From Natronoarchaeum mannanilyticum (lineage in GTDB: Archaea > Halobacteriota > Halobacteria > Halobacteriales > Natronoarchaeaceae), in the NCBI RefSeq assembly GCF_039522665.1, contig NZ_BAAADV010000004.1:248001-312000 (forward strand): a stretch of DNA of 64,000 nucleotides, written 5' to 3'. The translations under genes were made by a program, and so were the position numbers. The notes under the pieces were generated by a model that searched no databases, was not told the DNA's origin, and was given only the letters and a program-made list of their open reading frames with translations. Of this stretch, positions 1-8,230 are shown in pieces; positions within the stretch are counted from its first letter, which is position 1; every line of letters starts with the position of its first letter.

Positions 1-537
1 CGGAAACGCGTACAGCGCGTCGACCAGGCGCATGATCGCCTCGTCGATCCAGCCGCCGTAGTAGCCGGCGATCGCACCCAGCGGGACGCCGACGAACACC
101 GCGAGTCCGACGGCGATGAAGCCGATCGAGAGGCTCCAGCGGCCGCCGAACAGCACGCGCGAGAAGATGTCGCGGCCAGCCCAGTCGGTGCCGAAGAGGT
201 ACTCGAGCGACCGCGGCTCCCAGAGCCACGACGGCGCCTGCGTCGCGACGTCGTACCGGTGCGTGCTCGGCGAGTACGGGGCGATCGAGAACGGCTGGAC
301 GGTCGTCCCGGCGATCTCGATCGGTCGAGCGAAGATCGCCAACAGCGTCATCAGGAGGATGACCGAGAGCCCGAACACCGCCGCCCGGTTGCCCTTGAAC
401 CGCTGCCACGCGTAGTACATCCGCCCTTTGGCGTCTTCGGATTGCAGTTCGGGTTCCCAGTCGGAGAGATCTTCGCGCTCGTCGACCGTCTGGGTGTCGT
501 AGCCCGTGATTCGAATACGTCCTCGTTCCTGTGACAT
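1..537 (-). CDS. Dipeptide/oligopeptide ABC transporter permease, DppC/OppC type (3' end outside window)
   Basis: This is the second permease of a peptide/nickel-type ABC importer in the cytoplasmic membrane. About 179 N-terminal residues are visible. An acidic cytoplasmic leader is followed by a first membrane segment (AVFGLSVILLMTLLAIFA) and a periplasmic stretch containing LFGTDWAGRDIFSRVLFG, the hallmark of the DppC/OppC family. A second membrane segment then runs toward the transport domain before the window ends. The ATG lies 2 nt after the TGA of the upstream permease, so the two are translated from one transcript. The stop codon and the EAA loop are outside the window. The substrate cannot be told from the sequence. 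Confidence 0.93.
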   Translation of the reverse strand, partial: MSQERGRIRITGYDTQTVDEREDLSDWEPELQSEDAKGRMYYAWQRFKGNRAAVFGLSVILLMTLLAIFARPIEIAGTTVQPFSIAPYSPSTHRYDVATQAPSWLWEPRSLEYLFGTDWAGRDIFSRVLFGGRWSLSIGFIAVGLAVFVGVPLGAIAGYYGGWIDEAIMRLVDALYAFP

Positions 538-539
538 AG

Positions 540-1490
540 TCAGTATCTGATGCGCGGGTCGAGCCACGCGTACGCGATGTCCGCGACCAGGTTCGCGAAC
601 ACGATCGTTACGCCGATCATCAGCACCGTCGCCTGGATGATCGGGAAGTCACGCTGCGAGACGGCGTTCAGCAGCAGCCGGCCGATGCCCGGATAGGAGA
701 ACACCTGCTCGATGACGACCGCGCCGTTGACGATGAAGGCGATCTGGAGCGCCGCCACGGTCACGACCGCGATCATGGAGTTGCGAACGACGTGCTTGAT
801 CACGACGGTCCGCTCGGGGAGCCCCTTGGCGCGGGCCATCGTGACGTAGTCCTTGTTGAGCTCCTCGACCATCGAGGACCGCATCAGCCGCATCAGCAGC
901 GCTGACGATGCGGTGCCGATCGTCACCGCCGGCAGCAGCGTGAACATGATCATGTTGTAGCTCAACAGCGGGTAGGACGTGGGCGGCAACACCGGAAACA
1001 GGTCGAGCCGGACGCTGAAGATCAGGATCAGGATCAGTCCGAGCCAGAAGTTGGGCAGCGAGACCCCCAGCAGCGCGAACACCCGGCTGATCTCGTCGGC
1101 CAGTTCGTCTTTCCTGTAGGCGGCGATGATACCGGTCGGGATCGAGATCGCCAGCGCGATCCCCAGCGACATCACGCCGAGCAAGACCGTGTAGGGGAGC
1201 CGCGAGAGGATCTCCTCGGTGACGTTCCGCTCGGAGATGATCGACTCCCCGAACTCGAGCTGGATCGCGTCACCGAGCCACAGCACGTACTGCTTCCAGA
1301 TCGGTTCGTTGAGGTTGTACTGGGCTCGCAACTGCTGGACGGTCTCGTCGTCGATCTCGGAGAACTGCGTCATGTACGAGACGGGATCGCCGGGTAGCAG
1401 GTGCGACATCATGAACGTGACGAGCGTCACTATCAGCAGAACCGGGATCGTCACGAGCAATCGCTTTGCGACGTATCGTCGAAGAGACAT
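540..1490 (-). CDS. Dipeptide/oligopeptide ABC transporter permease, DppB/OppB type
   Basis: This 316-residue protein is full length for a DppB/OppB permease. It starts with the usual membrane segment (RLLVTIPVLLIVTLVTFMM) followed by LLPGDPV, the conserved N-terminal family signature. About six membrane segments follow. The EAA-type loop MARAKGLPERTVVIKHVVRN, which contacts the ATPase, lies near residue 220, and FSYPGIGRLLLNAV follows near residue 270. It sits 15 nt downstream of the binding-protein gene and 2 nt upstream of the second permease, so all three form one operon. The ATPase genes are presumably beyond the left edge. Confidence 0.95.
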   Translation of the reverse strand: MSLRRYVAKRLLVTIPVLLIVTLVTFMMSHLLPGDPVSYMTQFSEIDDETVQQLRAQYNLNEPIWKQYVLWLGDAIQLEFGESIISERNVTEEILSRLPYTVLLGVMSLGIALAISIPTGIIAAYRKDELADEISRVFALLGVSLPNFWLGLILILIFSVRLDLFPVLPPTSYPLLSYNMIMFTLLPAVTIGTASSALLMRLMRSSMVEELNKDYVTMARAKGLPERTVVIKHVVRNSMIAVVTVAALQIAFIVNGAVVIEQVFSYPGIGRLLLNAVSQRDFPIIQATVLMIGVTIVFANLVADIAYAWLDPRIRY

Positions 1491-1505
1491 TCTTTGGGAG
1501 GGTGG

Positions 1506-3164
1506 TTAGTCGTCGTACTCGATCTCCTGACCGAGTGCGGGGCTGTAAATGCCGGAGTAGTCGGCGCTGGCGCTCGGGTGGACCTGGAAGTCGCTGATCG
1601 CGTCACGCGTCGCCATGAGCCGCTGGCCGTGCCAGAGGAACGTGACGGGCACGTCCTGAGCGAGGATCTCGGCGATGTCCTTGTAGATCGATCCGCGCTG
1701 GTCGGCTCCGAACGTCGTCTGGCCCTCCTGCATCAGGGAGTCCAGCTCCTCGTTCGAGTAGTGGTTGATGTTGTACCCGTTGGGCGTGAACTGGTCCGAG
1801 GAGAACAGCTGGTAGACGAAGGAGTCGGGATCCGCGCTCGCGGTCCAGCCGAGCGCGACGATGTCGCTCGTCTCGGCTGCCGGCCCCGTGATGAAATTGA
1901 CGTAGGAGCTCCACTCCATCACGTTGACGCTCACGTCGAAGTACTCAGTCTCCGAGAGCGTGTTCGCGATGACTTCGCACCAGCGCTGGCGCACGGGATG
2001 CTCGTTCGTTCGGATCTCGGTCTGGTAGGGCGCTTCGATTCCCTCCTCGCTGAACGCCTCGTCGAGCAGGGTCGTCGCAGCCTCGGTGTCCTCGCCGACG
2101 TACTCGTCAAGGATGCGCTGTTCGAACTCCTCGTCCCAGTACGGCTCGCCGAGGATCGGCGGGTAGGGCGTTCCGGACTTTCTCGCGGTGTCGTTGTACA
2201 CAGCGTCCCCGACGATGTCGTCTCGCGGGATCATCCGGGTGATACCACGCCGCAGCTTCTCGTTCTGGAACGGCCCCTGGTTCACCGGGTAGATCAGGAA
2301 ATCGTAGGTGATACCGTCGTTCCGGTTCAGCGTGAGGTTGTCGTCGTCCTCGACGGACGGAACGTCCATCGGCGGCACGGAGTTGATCGCGTTGACGTCG
2401 CCCGCCTGAATGGCGTTGAACTGGGCGGACGGATCGACGACCACTCGCAGGTTGACCTCGTCAAGCGGGGCCTCGCCGGAGAAGTCGCCGGCGTCGTTGA
2501 CGTCGCCCCACCAGTAGTTGTCGAACCGGGTCGCGACGAACCGGTCGTCCTGGGACCACGACTCGTACTGGAACGGGCCGGTGCCCCGCGACTCGTCGTC
2601 CAGAGGCGTGTCGCCGTCGGCGGGACTCGTCGTTCCGGCGGGGACGATCAACACGCCCGAAAGGTCCGCGAGGAACGGTGCGTACGGCCGGGAGAGGTTG
2701 AGCCGGATCTCGTAGTCGCCCAGGATTTCGCTGGAGTCGTACCAGCTCGCCACCACGGCCGTATTGACGGTCCCCTGATACCGTTCGATCGAGTGCTGGA
2801 CGTCCTCGGCGGTCATCTCGTCGCCGTTGTGGAACTGGACGCCCTCCCGTAGCGTGAACCGGAACGTCGTGTCGTCGACTTGCTCCCAGTCGCTCGCCAG
2901 TACCGGCTGCGGGTTGAGATCGAAGTCGAACCCGACCAGCGGTTCGTACATCAGATCGATGCAGTTGGAGGACGAAGCGTCGGCCGACGCCGCGGGATCG
3001 AACGTCGACGCGTTTGCTCCAAGCGTCCCGAAGTCGACGGAACCGCCGCCACCGCCGCCGCCGCCGTCGACACAGCCCGCGAGCCCGAACGCGCCGGCCG
3101 CGGCGCTCGTTTTCAGTACGTTACGTCGGCTGATTCCTCGAGTGGGTCGTCCTTCGTTTGTCAT
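1506..3164 (-). CDS. ABC transporter substrate-binding lipoprotein, SBP_bac_5 (DppA/OppA) family
   Basis: This 552-residue extracytoplasmic receptor captures the ligand of the importer encoded downstream. The N-terminus has a twin-arginine motif (SRRNVLK, residues 12-18), a short hydrophobic run and a lipobox LAGC with Cys31. It therefore should be exported folded by Tat and anchored as a lipoprotein, as is usual in haloarchaea. A glycine linker follows the Cys. The mature part has family features such as LTLREGVQFHNGDEMTAEDV-like text near residue 110 (seen as FTLREGVQFHNGDEMTAED) and DPDSFVYQLFSSDQ near the C-terminus. Peptide, nickel or oligosaccharide ligands are all possible; peptides are the default. 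Confidence 0.94.
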   Translation of the reverse strand: MTNEGRPTRGISRRNVLKTSAAAGAFGLAGCVDGGGGGGGGSVDFGTLGANASTFDPAASADASSSNCIDLMYEPLVGFDFDLNPQPVLASDWEQVDDTTFRFTLREGVQFHNGDEMTAEDVQHSIERYQGTVNTAVVASWYDSSEILGDYEIRLNLSRPYAPFLADLSGVLIVPAGTTSPADGDTPLDDESRGTGPFQYESWSQDDRFVATRFDNYWWGDVNDAGDFSGEAPLDEVNLRVVVDPSAQFNAIQAGDVNAINSVPPMDVPSVEDDDNLTLNRNDGITYDFLIYPVNQGPFQNEKLRRGITRMIPRDDIVGDAVYNDTARKSGTPYPPILGEPYWDEEFEQRILDEYVGEDTEAATTLLDEAFSEEGIEAPYQTEIRTNEHPVRQRWCEVIANTLSETEYFDVSVNVMEWSSYVNFITGPAAETSDIVALGWTASADPDSFVYQLFSSDQFTPNGYNINHYSNEELDSLMQEGQTTFGADQRGSIYKDIAEILAQDVPVTFLWHGQRLMATRDAISDFQVHPSASADYSGIYSPALGQEIEYDD

Positions 3165-3210
3165 GATTTATCACCGTACTATGGCGATATTCAAAACTCC
3201 ACATCCATCC

Positions 3211-3220
3211 ATTAAAAACC
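3211..3220 (-). promoter_or_regulatory. Probable TATA box of the ABC importer operon
   Basis: On the minus strand the stretch reads GGTTTTTAAT and is centred about 51 nt before the ATG of the binding-protein gene. This would place transcription start about 25 nt before the codon. It is the only A/T-rich box in a suitable position; no experimental support is available. Confidence 0.45.
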
Positions 3221-3512
3221 TAACGGAGCGGACTATATTGTCGCCACATCGATTCAGTCGTCGGGTTTGCTGGTATGAACTGTTTGGAACGCAATTTCGG
3301 TTGCGACGTTTATTGCCACGAATGACCACTAACGAGTAGATGTCATCCTAGCCGGACGAATACGACCGATAGTTGCCACATCTGTTCTCTGATACGCTGT
3401 CTAACCGCGAGCGCCCGCGTTCGACCAGCCGCCGCACGCCGCTGTTAGCTCACGGCATTTGCCGCCGGCTCCTCCCCTCCCGGCGATACGAAGAAGCGAT
3501 TCTCGACATCCT

Positions 3513-3532
3513 CCCCGCCCTAGCGGACGGGG
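3513..3532 (-). other. Hairpin resembling the right end of an IS200/IS605 (tnpB-type) element
   Basis: The minus strand carries CCCCG-T-CC, loop GCTA, GG-G-CGGGG, followed by AGGATGTCGA. A GGGCGGGGAGGATGTC-like ending is typical of tnpB-type (IS1341) elements in haloarchaea, as known from the family. No tnpB reading frame or left end is visible next to it, so it would be a solo remnant. An ordinary terminator hairpin behind pccA is the alternative. The surrounding 3165-3563 stretch has no gene I can support. Confidence 0.35.
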
Positions 3533-3563
3533 GCGTCTCCTCGAACTTCCGTAACAGGACCAC

Positions 3564-3603
3564 AAAAACCGACCGAACGTCGGTGCAGCCGCCGCAACGG
3601 CTG
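3564..3603 (-). terminator. Intrinsic-type terminator of pccA
   Basis: Directly after the pccA stop codon the minus strand forms a hairpin CAGCCG-N6-CGGCTG (3586-3603). A second hairpin CCGAC-GTTCG-GTCGG (3569-3583) follows and ends in five T residues (3564-3568). U-tracts are the known termination signal in archaea. Confidence 0.6.
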
Positions 3604-5433
3604 TCAGTCCAGCACGACCAGCACGTCGCCCATGTCGACGCTCTCGCCCTCCGAGACGGCGACCTGCGTGACGGTGCCGCCGGACTCGGCGACGACGTCG
3701 TTCTCCATCTTCATCGCTTCGAGCACGCAGATCACGTCGCCCGCGGCGACCTCGTCGCCCTCCTCGACGTTGATCTCCAGGATCGTCCCCTGCATCTCGG
3801 CGGTGACGGTCTCGCCCTCGCCGGTGATCTCCGTCCCGCCGCTTCCCTCGTCCGGGCCGGCGCTGGCCGGTCGTGACGCCGATCCGCCGCCGCCGGCTTC
3901 GGCGGTGATCGGCGCCGCGCCGCGCTCCTCTAAGTCGACCTCGAAGCGCTTGCCGTTGACCTCGACGGTGAACTCCCGCTCGACCACGTCGTCTTCGTCC
4001 TCGTCGGCCTCGGTCTCGGAGCCCCACTGCTGCTGGGCCTCCGCGATCCGGCTCCGGTCGATCTCCTCGTCGAGGTACTTCGTGGTGTGCTTGCCCTCGA
4101 CGAACGTCTCGTCGGAGAGCATCAGCCGGTGGAACGGGACGATCGTCACGACGCCGTCGATCTCGTACTCGCGGAGCGCCCGCAGGCTGCGCGCGATGCA
4201 CTCGTCGCGGTCGCCCCCGTGGACGACGAGCTTGGCGATCATCGAGTCGTAGTCGGTGACGATCTCGTCGCCCTGGCGCAGGGCGTCGTCGAGCCGGACG
4301 CCGATCCCGCCCGGCGGGTCGTACGTTTCGAGCTTGCCGCCCGTCGCGGGGGCGAACTCCTCGGCGGCGTTCTCGGCGTTGATCCGGAACTCCATCGCGT
4401 GGCCGTCGATCTCGACGTCCTCTTGCTCGAATCCCAGTTCCTGGCCCGCGGCGATCCGGATCTGCCACTTCACGATATCGATGCCCGTGATCTCCTCGGT
4501 GACGGTGTGCTCGACCTGGATCCGCGTGTTCACTTCGAGGAAGTAGAAGTTGGTGTCGGGGCCGAGCAGTTCGCCGTCGGCCCGATCCTCGTCCTCCTCG
4601 ACGAGGAACTCGACGGTGCCGGCGTTCGTGTACTCGGCCTCCTTGACGCCCCGTCGAGCTGACTCGCCGATCTGCTCGCGCAGCTCGTCCGACAGCGCCG
4701 GGCTCGGGCCCTCTTCGATGACCTTCTGGTGGCGCCGCTGGAGCGAGCAGTCCCGCTCGCCGAGGTGTCGCACGTTGCCCTCTTGGTCGGCGACGATCTG
4801 GACCTCGATGTGGCGCGGGTTCTCCAGAAATCGCTCCAGGTACACCGAGTCGTTGCCGAAGTACGCCTCGCCCTCGCGCTTGGCGCTCTGGAGCTGATCC
4901 TCGGCCTCCTCGGGCGACTCGACGATCTTCATCCCGCGGCCGCCGCCCCCGCCCTCGGCCTTGATCGCGACGGGGTAGCCGTGTTCGTCGCCGAACTCCG
5001 TGACCTGCTCGGGTTCCGTGACCGGATCGGTCGTCCCGGGGACGATGGGGACGTCCGCCGACTGCATGATCTTCCGGGCCTTCGTCTTCTCGCCCAGCGA
5101 CTCCATCGCGTCGCTGGCCGGACCGATCCAGGTGATCTCGGTGTCCTCGACCTTGCTGGCGAACTCGGCGTTCTCGGCGAGGAAGCCGTAGCCCGGGTGG
5201 ATCGCGTCGGCGTTGGCCTTGCGCGCCGCCTCGATGACCGCCTCGTGGTCCAGGTACGACTCGCTGGCCTTCGCGGGGCCGACGTTGTACGCCTCGTCGG
5301 CGTACCGGACGTGGCCGGAGTTCTTGTCGGCGTCGCTGTAGATGGCGACCGTCCCGACGTTGAGCTCCTCGCACGCCCGCATCACCCGCACGGCGATCTC
5401 GCCGCGGTTCGCGACCAGAACCTTCCGGAACAT
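3604..5433 (-). CDS. pccA: Propionyl/acetyl-CoA carboxylase biotin carboxylase + biotin carrier subunit
   Basis: This subunit carboxylates its own biotin with ATP and bicarbonate and hands CO2 to the carboxyltransferase encoded at 8230-9780. The N-terminus [16 protein letters not shown] is the canonical biotin carboxylase start. The ATP-grasp domain shows [26 protein letters not shown] and [14 protein letters not shown]. The last 80 residues form a biotinyl domain with EAMKMEN, the target Lys being near residue 575. The total is about 609 residues, as in haloarchaeal PccA. An upstream ATG at 5448 would add five residues; I prefer the ATG at 5433 because family members begin there. It is separated from pccB-pccX by two unrelated genes. 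Confidence 0.95.
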   Translation of the reverse strand: MFRKVLVANRGEIAVRVMRACEELNVGTVAIYSDADKNSGHVRYADEAYNVGPAKASESYLDHEAVIEAARKANADAIHPGYGFLAENAEFASKVEDTEITWIGPASDAMESLGEKTKARKIMQSADVPIVPGTTDPVTEPEQVTEFGDEHGYPVAIKAEGGGGGRGMKIVESPEEAEDQLQSAKREGEAYFGNDSVYLERFLENPRHIEVQIVADQEGNVRHLGERDCSLQRRHQKVIEEGPSPALSDELREQIGESARRGVKEAEYTNAGTVEFLVEEDEDRADGELLGPDTNFYFLEVNTRIQVEHTVTEEITGIDIVKWQIRIAAGQELGFEQEDVEIDGHAMEFRINAENAAEEFAPATGGKLETYDPPGGIGVRLDDALRQGDEIVTDYDSMIAKLVVHGGDRDECIARSLRALREYEIDGVVTIVPFHRLMLSDETFVEGKHTTKYLDEEIDRSRIAEAQQQWGSETEADEDEDDVVEREFTVEVNGKRFEVDLEERGAAPITAEAGGGGSASRPASAGPDEGSGGTEITGEGETVTAEMQGTILEINVEEGDEVAAGDVICVLEAMKMENDVVAESGGTVTQVAVSEGESVDMGDVLVVLD

Positions 5434-5520
5434 TCTTGACTGAACCATCAGCGACCACGTACGTTACTTTACCGGTTCCTGAAGTTCCGTCGGGAGCCGC
5501 ACCGCCGTCGTCGTCTACAC

Positions 5521-5624
5521 GGCGGCGTCACGATGCCGTGCTGCCCGCGTGGCGGCGTCACGATGCCGTCGATTTGCGACAAGACACCATCGTCAGGCGT
5601 CGCGACGCCGCCGTTCGGCATCGT
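5521..5624. repeat. Direct repeat pair (19 bp, 30-bp period) with nearby inverted partial copy
   Basis: GGCGGCGTCACGATGCCGT occurs at 5521-5539 and again, identical, at 5551-5569. An inverted partial copy (GACGCCGCC and CGGCATCGT) lies at about 5607-5624. The block sits between the 3' end of the regulator gene and the promoter of pccA. Its role is unknown; a regulator binding region is one option. Confidence 0.6.
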
Positions 5625-5629
5625 TGCGA

Positions 5630-6298
5630 CTACCGCTCGGCGTCCTCCACGACCGCGCCCATCACCGCCCGCTCGGCCTTCCTGAGCAGCACCGACGCCG
5701 TCCCCGGGCTACAGTCCAGGTCCGCGGCGACGTCGTCCAGCGACGCCGACCGCGGGACGTCGTAGTAGCCTCGCTCCACCGCGGCGGCGACGGCGTCGCG
5801 CTGGCGCGCCGTCAGTTCGCTCGCGACACGTCCGCGGCGGCGGTCGAACTTCCCGACGCGCTCGACGTCGGCGTCGGCCCAGTCGGGCATATCTTCCACG
5901 AGCCTGCTGAGGTCGTCGCTCTGCCCCACGATCGTGACTCGCATCGTCCCGTCTCCGGGGTACTCGATCGGCGGCACGACGACGAGGTTCCGGCGGACGA
6001 ACGCGCGCCGGAACTCCCGGTCGACCTCCCTGGTCTCCTGGCAGACGTACGAGTAGAACTCGCGCTCGTCGATCGGCGAGACGGTGTACTCCGGGATCGA
6101 CTCGACGCTCGCGATCCGGTCGCGGTAGGCGTCGACGTCGCCCGCGACGCGGAACAGCGCGTACTCGACGCCGGCCTCGTGCTCGATGTGCCAGGTGACG
6201 AGCTCCGCGCGGTCCATCCGCTCGTCCTCGACGAGGAACGCCTCCATCGGGTGCCGGACCGCCGGCGGCTGGAACACGCTCAGGTCGAGGTAGTCCAC
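5630..6298 (-). CDS. Bat-type helix-turn-helix (HTH_10) transcriptional regulator
   Basis: This 222-residue protein has the usual layout of haloarchaeal bacterioopsin-activator-like regulators. An N-terminal sensor-like region of about 150 residues is followed by a C-terminal HTH_10 domain (LTARQRDAVAAAVERGYYDVP then LDDVAADLDCSPGTASVLLRKAE, residues 160-215). It carries no PAS or GAF domain that I can recognise. It is divergent from the P450 gene (89 bp between starts) and lies upstream of pccA, so control of either neighbour is plausible but not shown. Confidence 0.9.
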   Translation of the reverse strand: MDYLDLSVFQPPAVRHPMEAFLVEDERMDRAELVTWHIEHEAGVEYALFRVAGDVDAYRDRIASVESIPEYTVSPIDEREFYSYVCQETREVDREFRRAFVRRNLVVVPPIEYPGDGTMRVTIVGQSDDLSRLVEDMPDWADADVERVGKFDRRRGRVASELTARQRDAVAAAVERGYYDVPRSASLDDVAADLDCSPGTASVLLRKAERAVMGAVVEDAER

Positions 6299-6387
6299 GG
6301 ACGGTCGTACTCCACGATTACACTTAAACTATCTAGCGAGCTAGCGCGAAGATCGATCGGATCGGACGGCGTATTCGAACACGTCCG

Positions 6388-7857
6388 ATGACTCCCTCAG
6401 GCTCCCCCGAGACGGCCTCCAGCACAGCTACATCGCCGGACGAGCGGCCGTCGGGAGACGAGGTGCCGTCCAGGGACGATCGGTCGCCTGGAGATGACCG
6501 GTCGCCCGGCCGCAACCGGCCGGGGGACGACGAGCTGCCGCCGGGTCCCGACGGGCTCCCGGTCGTCGGCAACACCCACCAGTTCCTCCGCGCCGGCCCC
6601 TACGAGTTCTACGACCGGCTCGCGACGTACGGCGACGTCGTCGGCTACCGGGTCGCGTGGCGGGACTTCTGTACCGTCCTGCACCCGGACTACGTCGAGC
6701 AGGTGCTCGTCGAGGAGGCGGACTCGTTCGAGCGGTTCTTCTTCGACGAGATCGGGTTCGAGTTCGCGCCCGAGGGGCTGCTCATGTCCTCGGGCGAGCA
6801 GTGGCGCCGCCAGCGCACGCTGATCCAGCCGGCGTTCAGGCCGGACCGGATCGCGAGCTACGCGGACTCGATGGCCGAGTACGCCGAGCGGACGGTCGAA
6901 GGCTGGACCGACGGCGAGGAGATCGCGCTGAATCGGGAGTTCTCGCAGCTCGCGCTGGAGATCCTCGCGCGGTCGCTGTTCGATCTCGACGTCCGAGCGG
7001 GCGGGGGAGCCGAAGCCGTCACGCGCGCGGCCCGCGCGCTCGACGAGCGCGCCGACTCGCGGAGCCCCGGCGCGTTCCTCCCCGACTGGGTACCGACGCC
7101 CGCCAACAGGCGCTACCGGCGGTCGATGGAGCAGTTCCGCGAGACCGTCGACGGCCTGATCGAGCGCCGGCGGCGGGCGCCCGGCGAGTACGACGACCTG
7201 CTGGCGATCCTGCTCGACGCCGAAGACGAGTCGGGCCGGACGATGAGCGACGAGGAGGTGCGCGACCAGATGATCACGTTCCTGTTCGCGGGCCACGAGA
7301 CGACGTCGCTTGCGCTGACCTACGCGTTCCTGCTGCTCGCTCAGCACGATCAGGTCCGCGAGAAACTCGACGCCGAACACGAGCGCGTGCTCGGCGGCGC
7401 CGCTCCGACGCTGGCGGACCTGGACGACCTGGAGTACACCGAGACGGTGATCGACGAGGCGATGCGGCTGTACCCGCCCGCCTACGTCATGTTCCGCGAG
7501 GCGCTGGAGGACGTCGAGATCGGCGGTTACCGCGTCCCCGAAGGGACCGTGGTGACGCTCCCTCAGTTCCGGCTCCACGTCGACGAACGGTTCTACGACG
7601 ACCCCGAGCGGTTTCGCCCGGAACGCTGGACCGACGAGTTCGAGGAGCAGCTACCCGAGTACGCGTACTTCCCGTTCGGCGGCGGACCGCGCCACTGTAT
7701 CGGGATGCGCTTCGCGATGCTGGAGCTGAAGACGGTGCTGCCGACGATCGCCCAGCGCGTCGACTTCGAGCTGCTGAGCGACCCCGACCCCGATCTGGGC
7801 GCCGGCATCACTCTGCAGCCCGACGAAGACGTCAGAATGCGCGTCTCGAAGCGGTAG
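6388..7857 (+). CDS. Cytochrome P450
   Basis: This 489-residue soluble-type P450 monooxygenase carries all core motifs. These are the I-helix oxygen-binding AGHETTS (near residue 300), the K-helix EAMRLYPPA (near 355), the PERF-type FRPERW (near 410) and the haem loop FPFGGGPRHCIGMRFA, whose Cys ligates the iron (near 435). Residues 1-45 are a low-complexity acidic and proline-rich leader before DGLPVVGN, so a later start is conceivable. No ferredoxin or ferredoxin reductase is adjacent. The substrate is unknown; carotenoid or lipid hydroxylation is a reasonable guess only. Confidence 0.95.
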   Translation: MTPSGSPETASSTATSPDERPSGDEVPSRDDRSPGDDRSPGRNRPGDDELPPGPDGLPVVGNTHQFLRAGPYEFYDRLATYGDVVGYRVAWRDFCTVLHPDYVEQVLVEEADSFERFFFDEIGFEFAPEGLLMSSGEQWRRQRTLIQPAFRPDRIASYADSMAEYAERTVEGWTDGEEIALNREFSQLALEILARSLFDLDVRAGGGAEAVTRAARALDERADSRSPGAFLPDWVPTPANRRYRRSMEQFRETVDGLIERRRRAPGEYDDLLAILLDAEDESGRTMSDEEVRDQMITFLFAGHETTSLALTYAFLLLAQHDQVREKLDAEHERVLGGAAPTLADLDDLEYTETVIDEAMRLYPPAYVMFREALEDVEIGGYRVPEGTVVTLPQFRLHVDERFYDDPERFRPERWTDEFEEQLPEYAYFPFGGGPRHCIGMRFAMLELKTVLPTIAQRVDFELLSDPDPDLGAGITLQPDEDVRMRVSKR

Positions 7858-7903
7858 CGCCGCGTCGCGCCAGGATGGGGAGCGACGCGGCCCCGAACCG
7901 CCT

Positions 7904-8230
7904 TCAGAACCGCTCCGTCCGGCCCGCCGCGGTCCACGCGTCGGTCGGCGCGTCCAGCGGCACCCGATCGCTCCGGCCCTGCGTCGCCTCGGTCCGGCCG
8001 GCGAACGACCAGCGCTTCCCGTCCCAGGTCTCCTCGCCGGCCGCCGCGCGCGCCGCGGCGAGCTCCCGATCCCGGAGGTGAGCGCCGATCGCCGCCGCGA
8101 TGGCCGCCGCCTCGGCGTCGGTGGCGTCGTCCGGCAGGTCGATCGCGACGTCCTCGGGCATCACTTCACCGACCGGCGTCGCGACGTTCTCGGGATCGGT
8201 CGCCGTCGGCGCGTCCGAACTCCCCGCCAT
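7904..8230 (-). CDS. pccX: Small acyl-CoA carboxylase subunit, PccX type
   Basis: This 108-residue acidic protein has its ATG overlapping the TGA of pccB (TGATG), so it is translationally coupled to the carboxyltransferase. The middle contains [20 protein letters not shown] followed by [11 protein letters not shown], the pattern of the small epsilon-like subunit called PccX in Haloferax propionyl-CoA carboxylase, where it is needed for activity. Position, size and the W-x-x-x-x-W patch support the call; no catalytic residues are expected. It is convergent with the P450 gene. Confidence 0.8.
   Translation of the reverse strand: MAGSSDAPTATDPENVATPVGEVMPEDVAIDLPDDATDAEAAAIAAAIGAHLRDRELAAARAAAGEETWDGKRWSFAGRTEATQGRSDRVPLDAPTDAWTAAGRTERF

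Noticed and set aside
1401-2852. Plus-strand frame antisense to the binding-protein gene
   Set aside because: Valine/arginine-rich shadow text with no motif; the opposite strand has a clear lipoprotein gene.
3401-5458. Long arginine-rich minus-strand reading frame overlapping pccA
   Set aside because: It is the out-of-frame shadow of pccA in GC-rich DNA; composition is implausible and no domain is visible.
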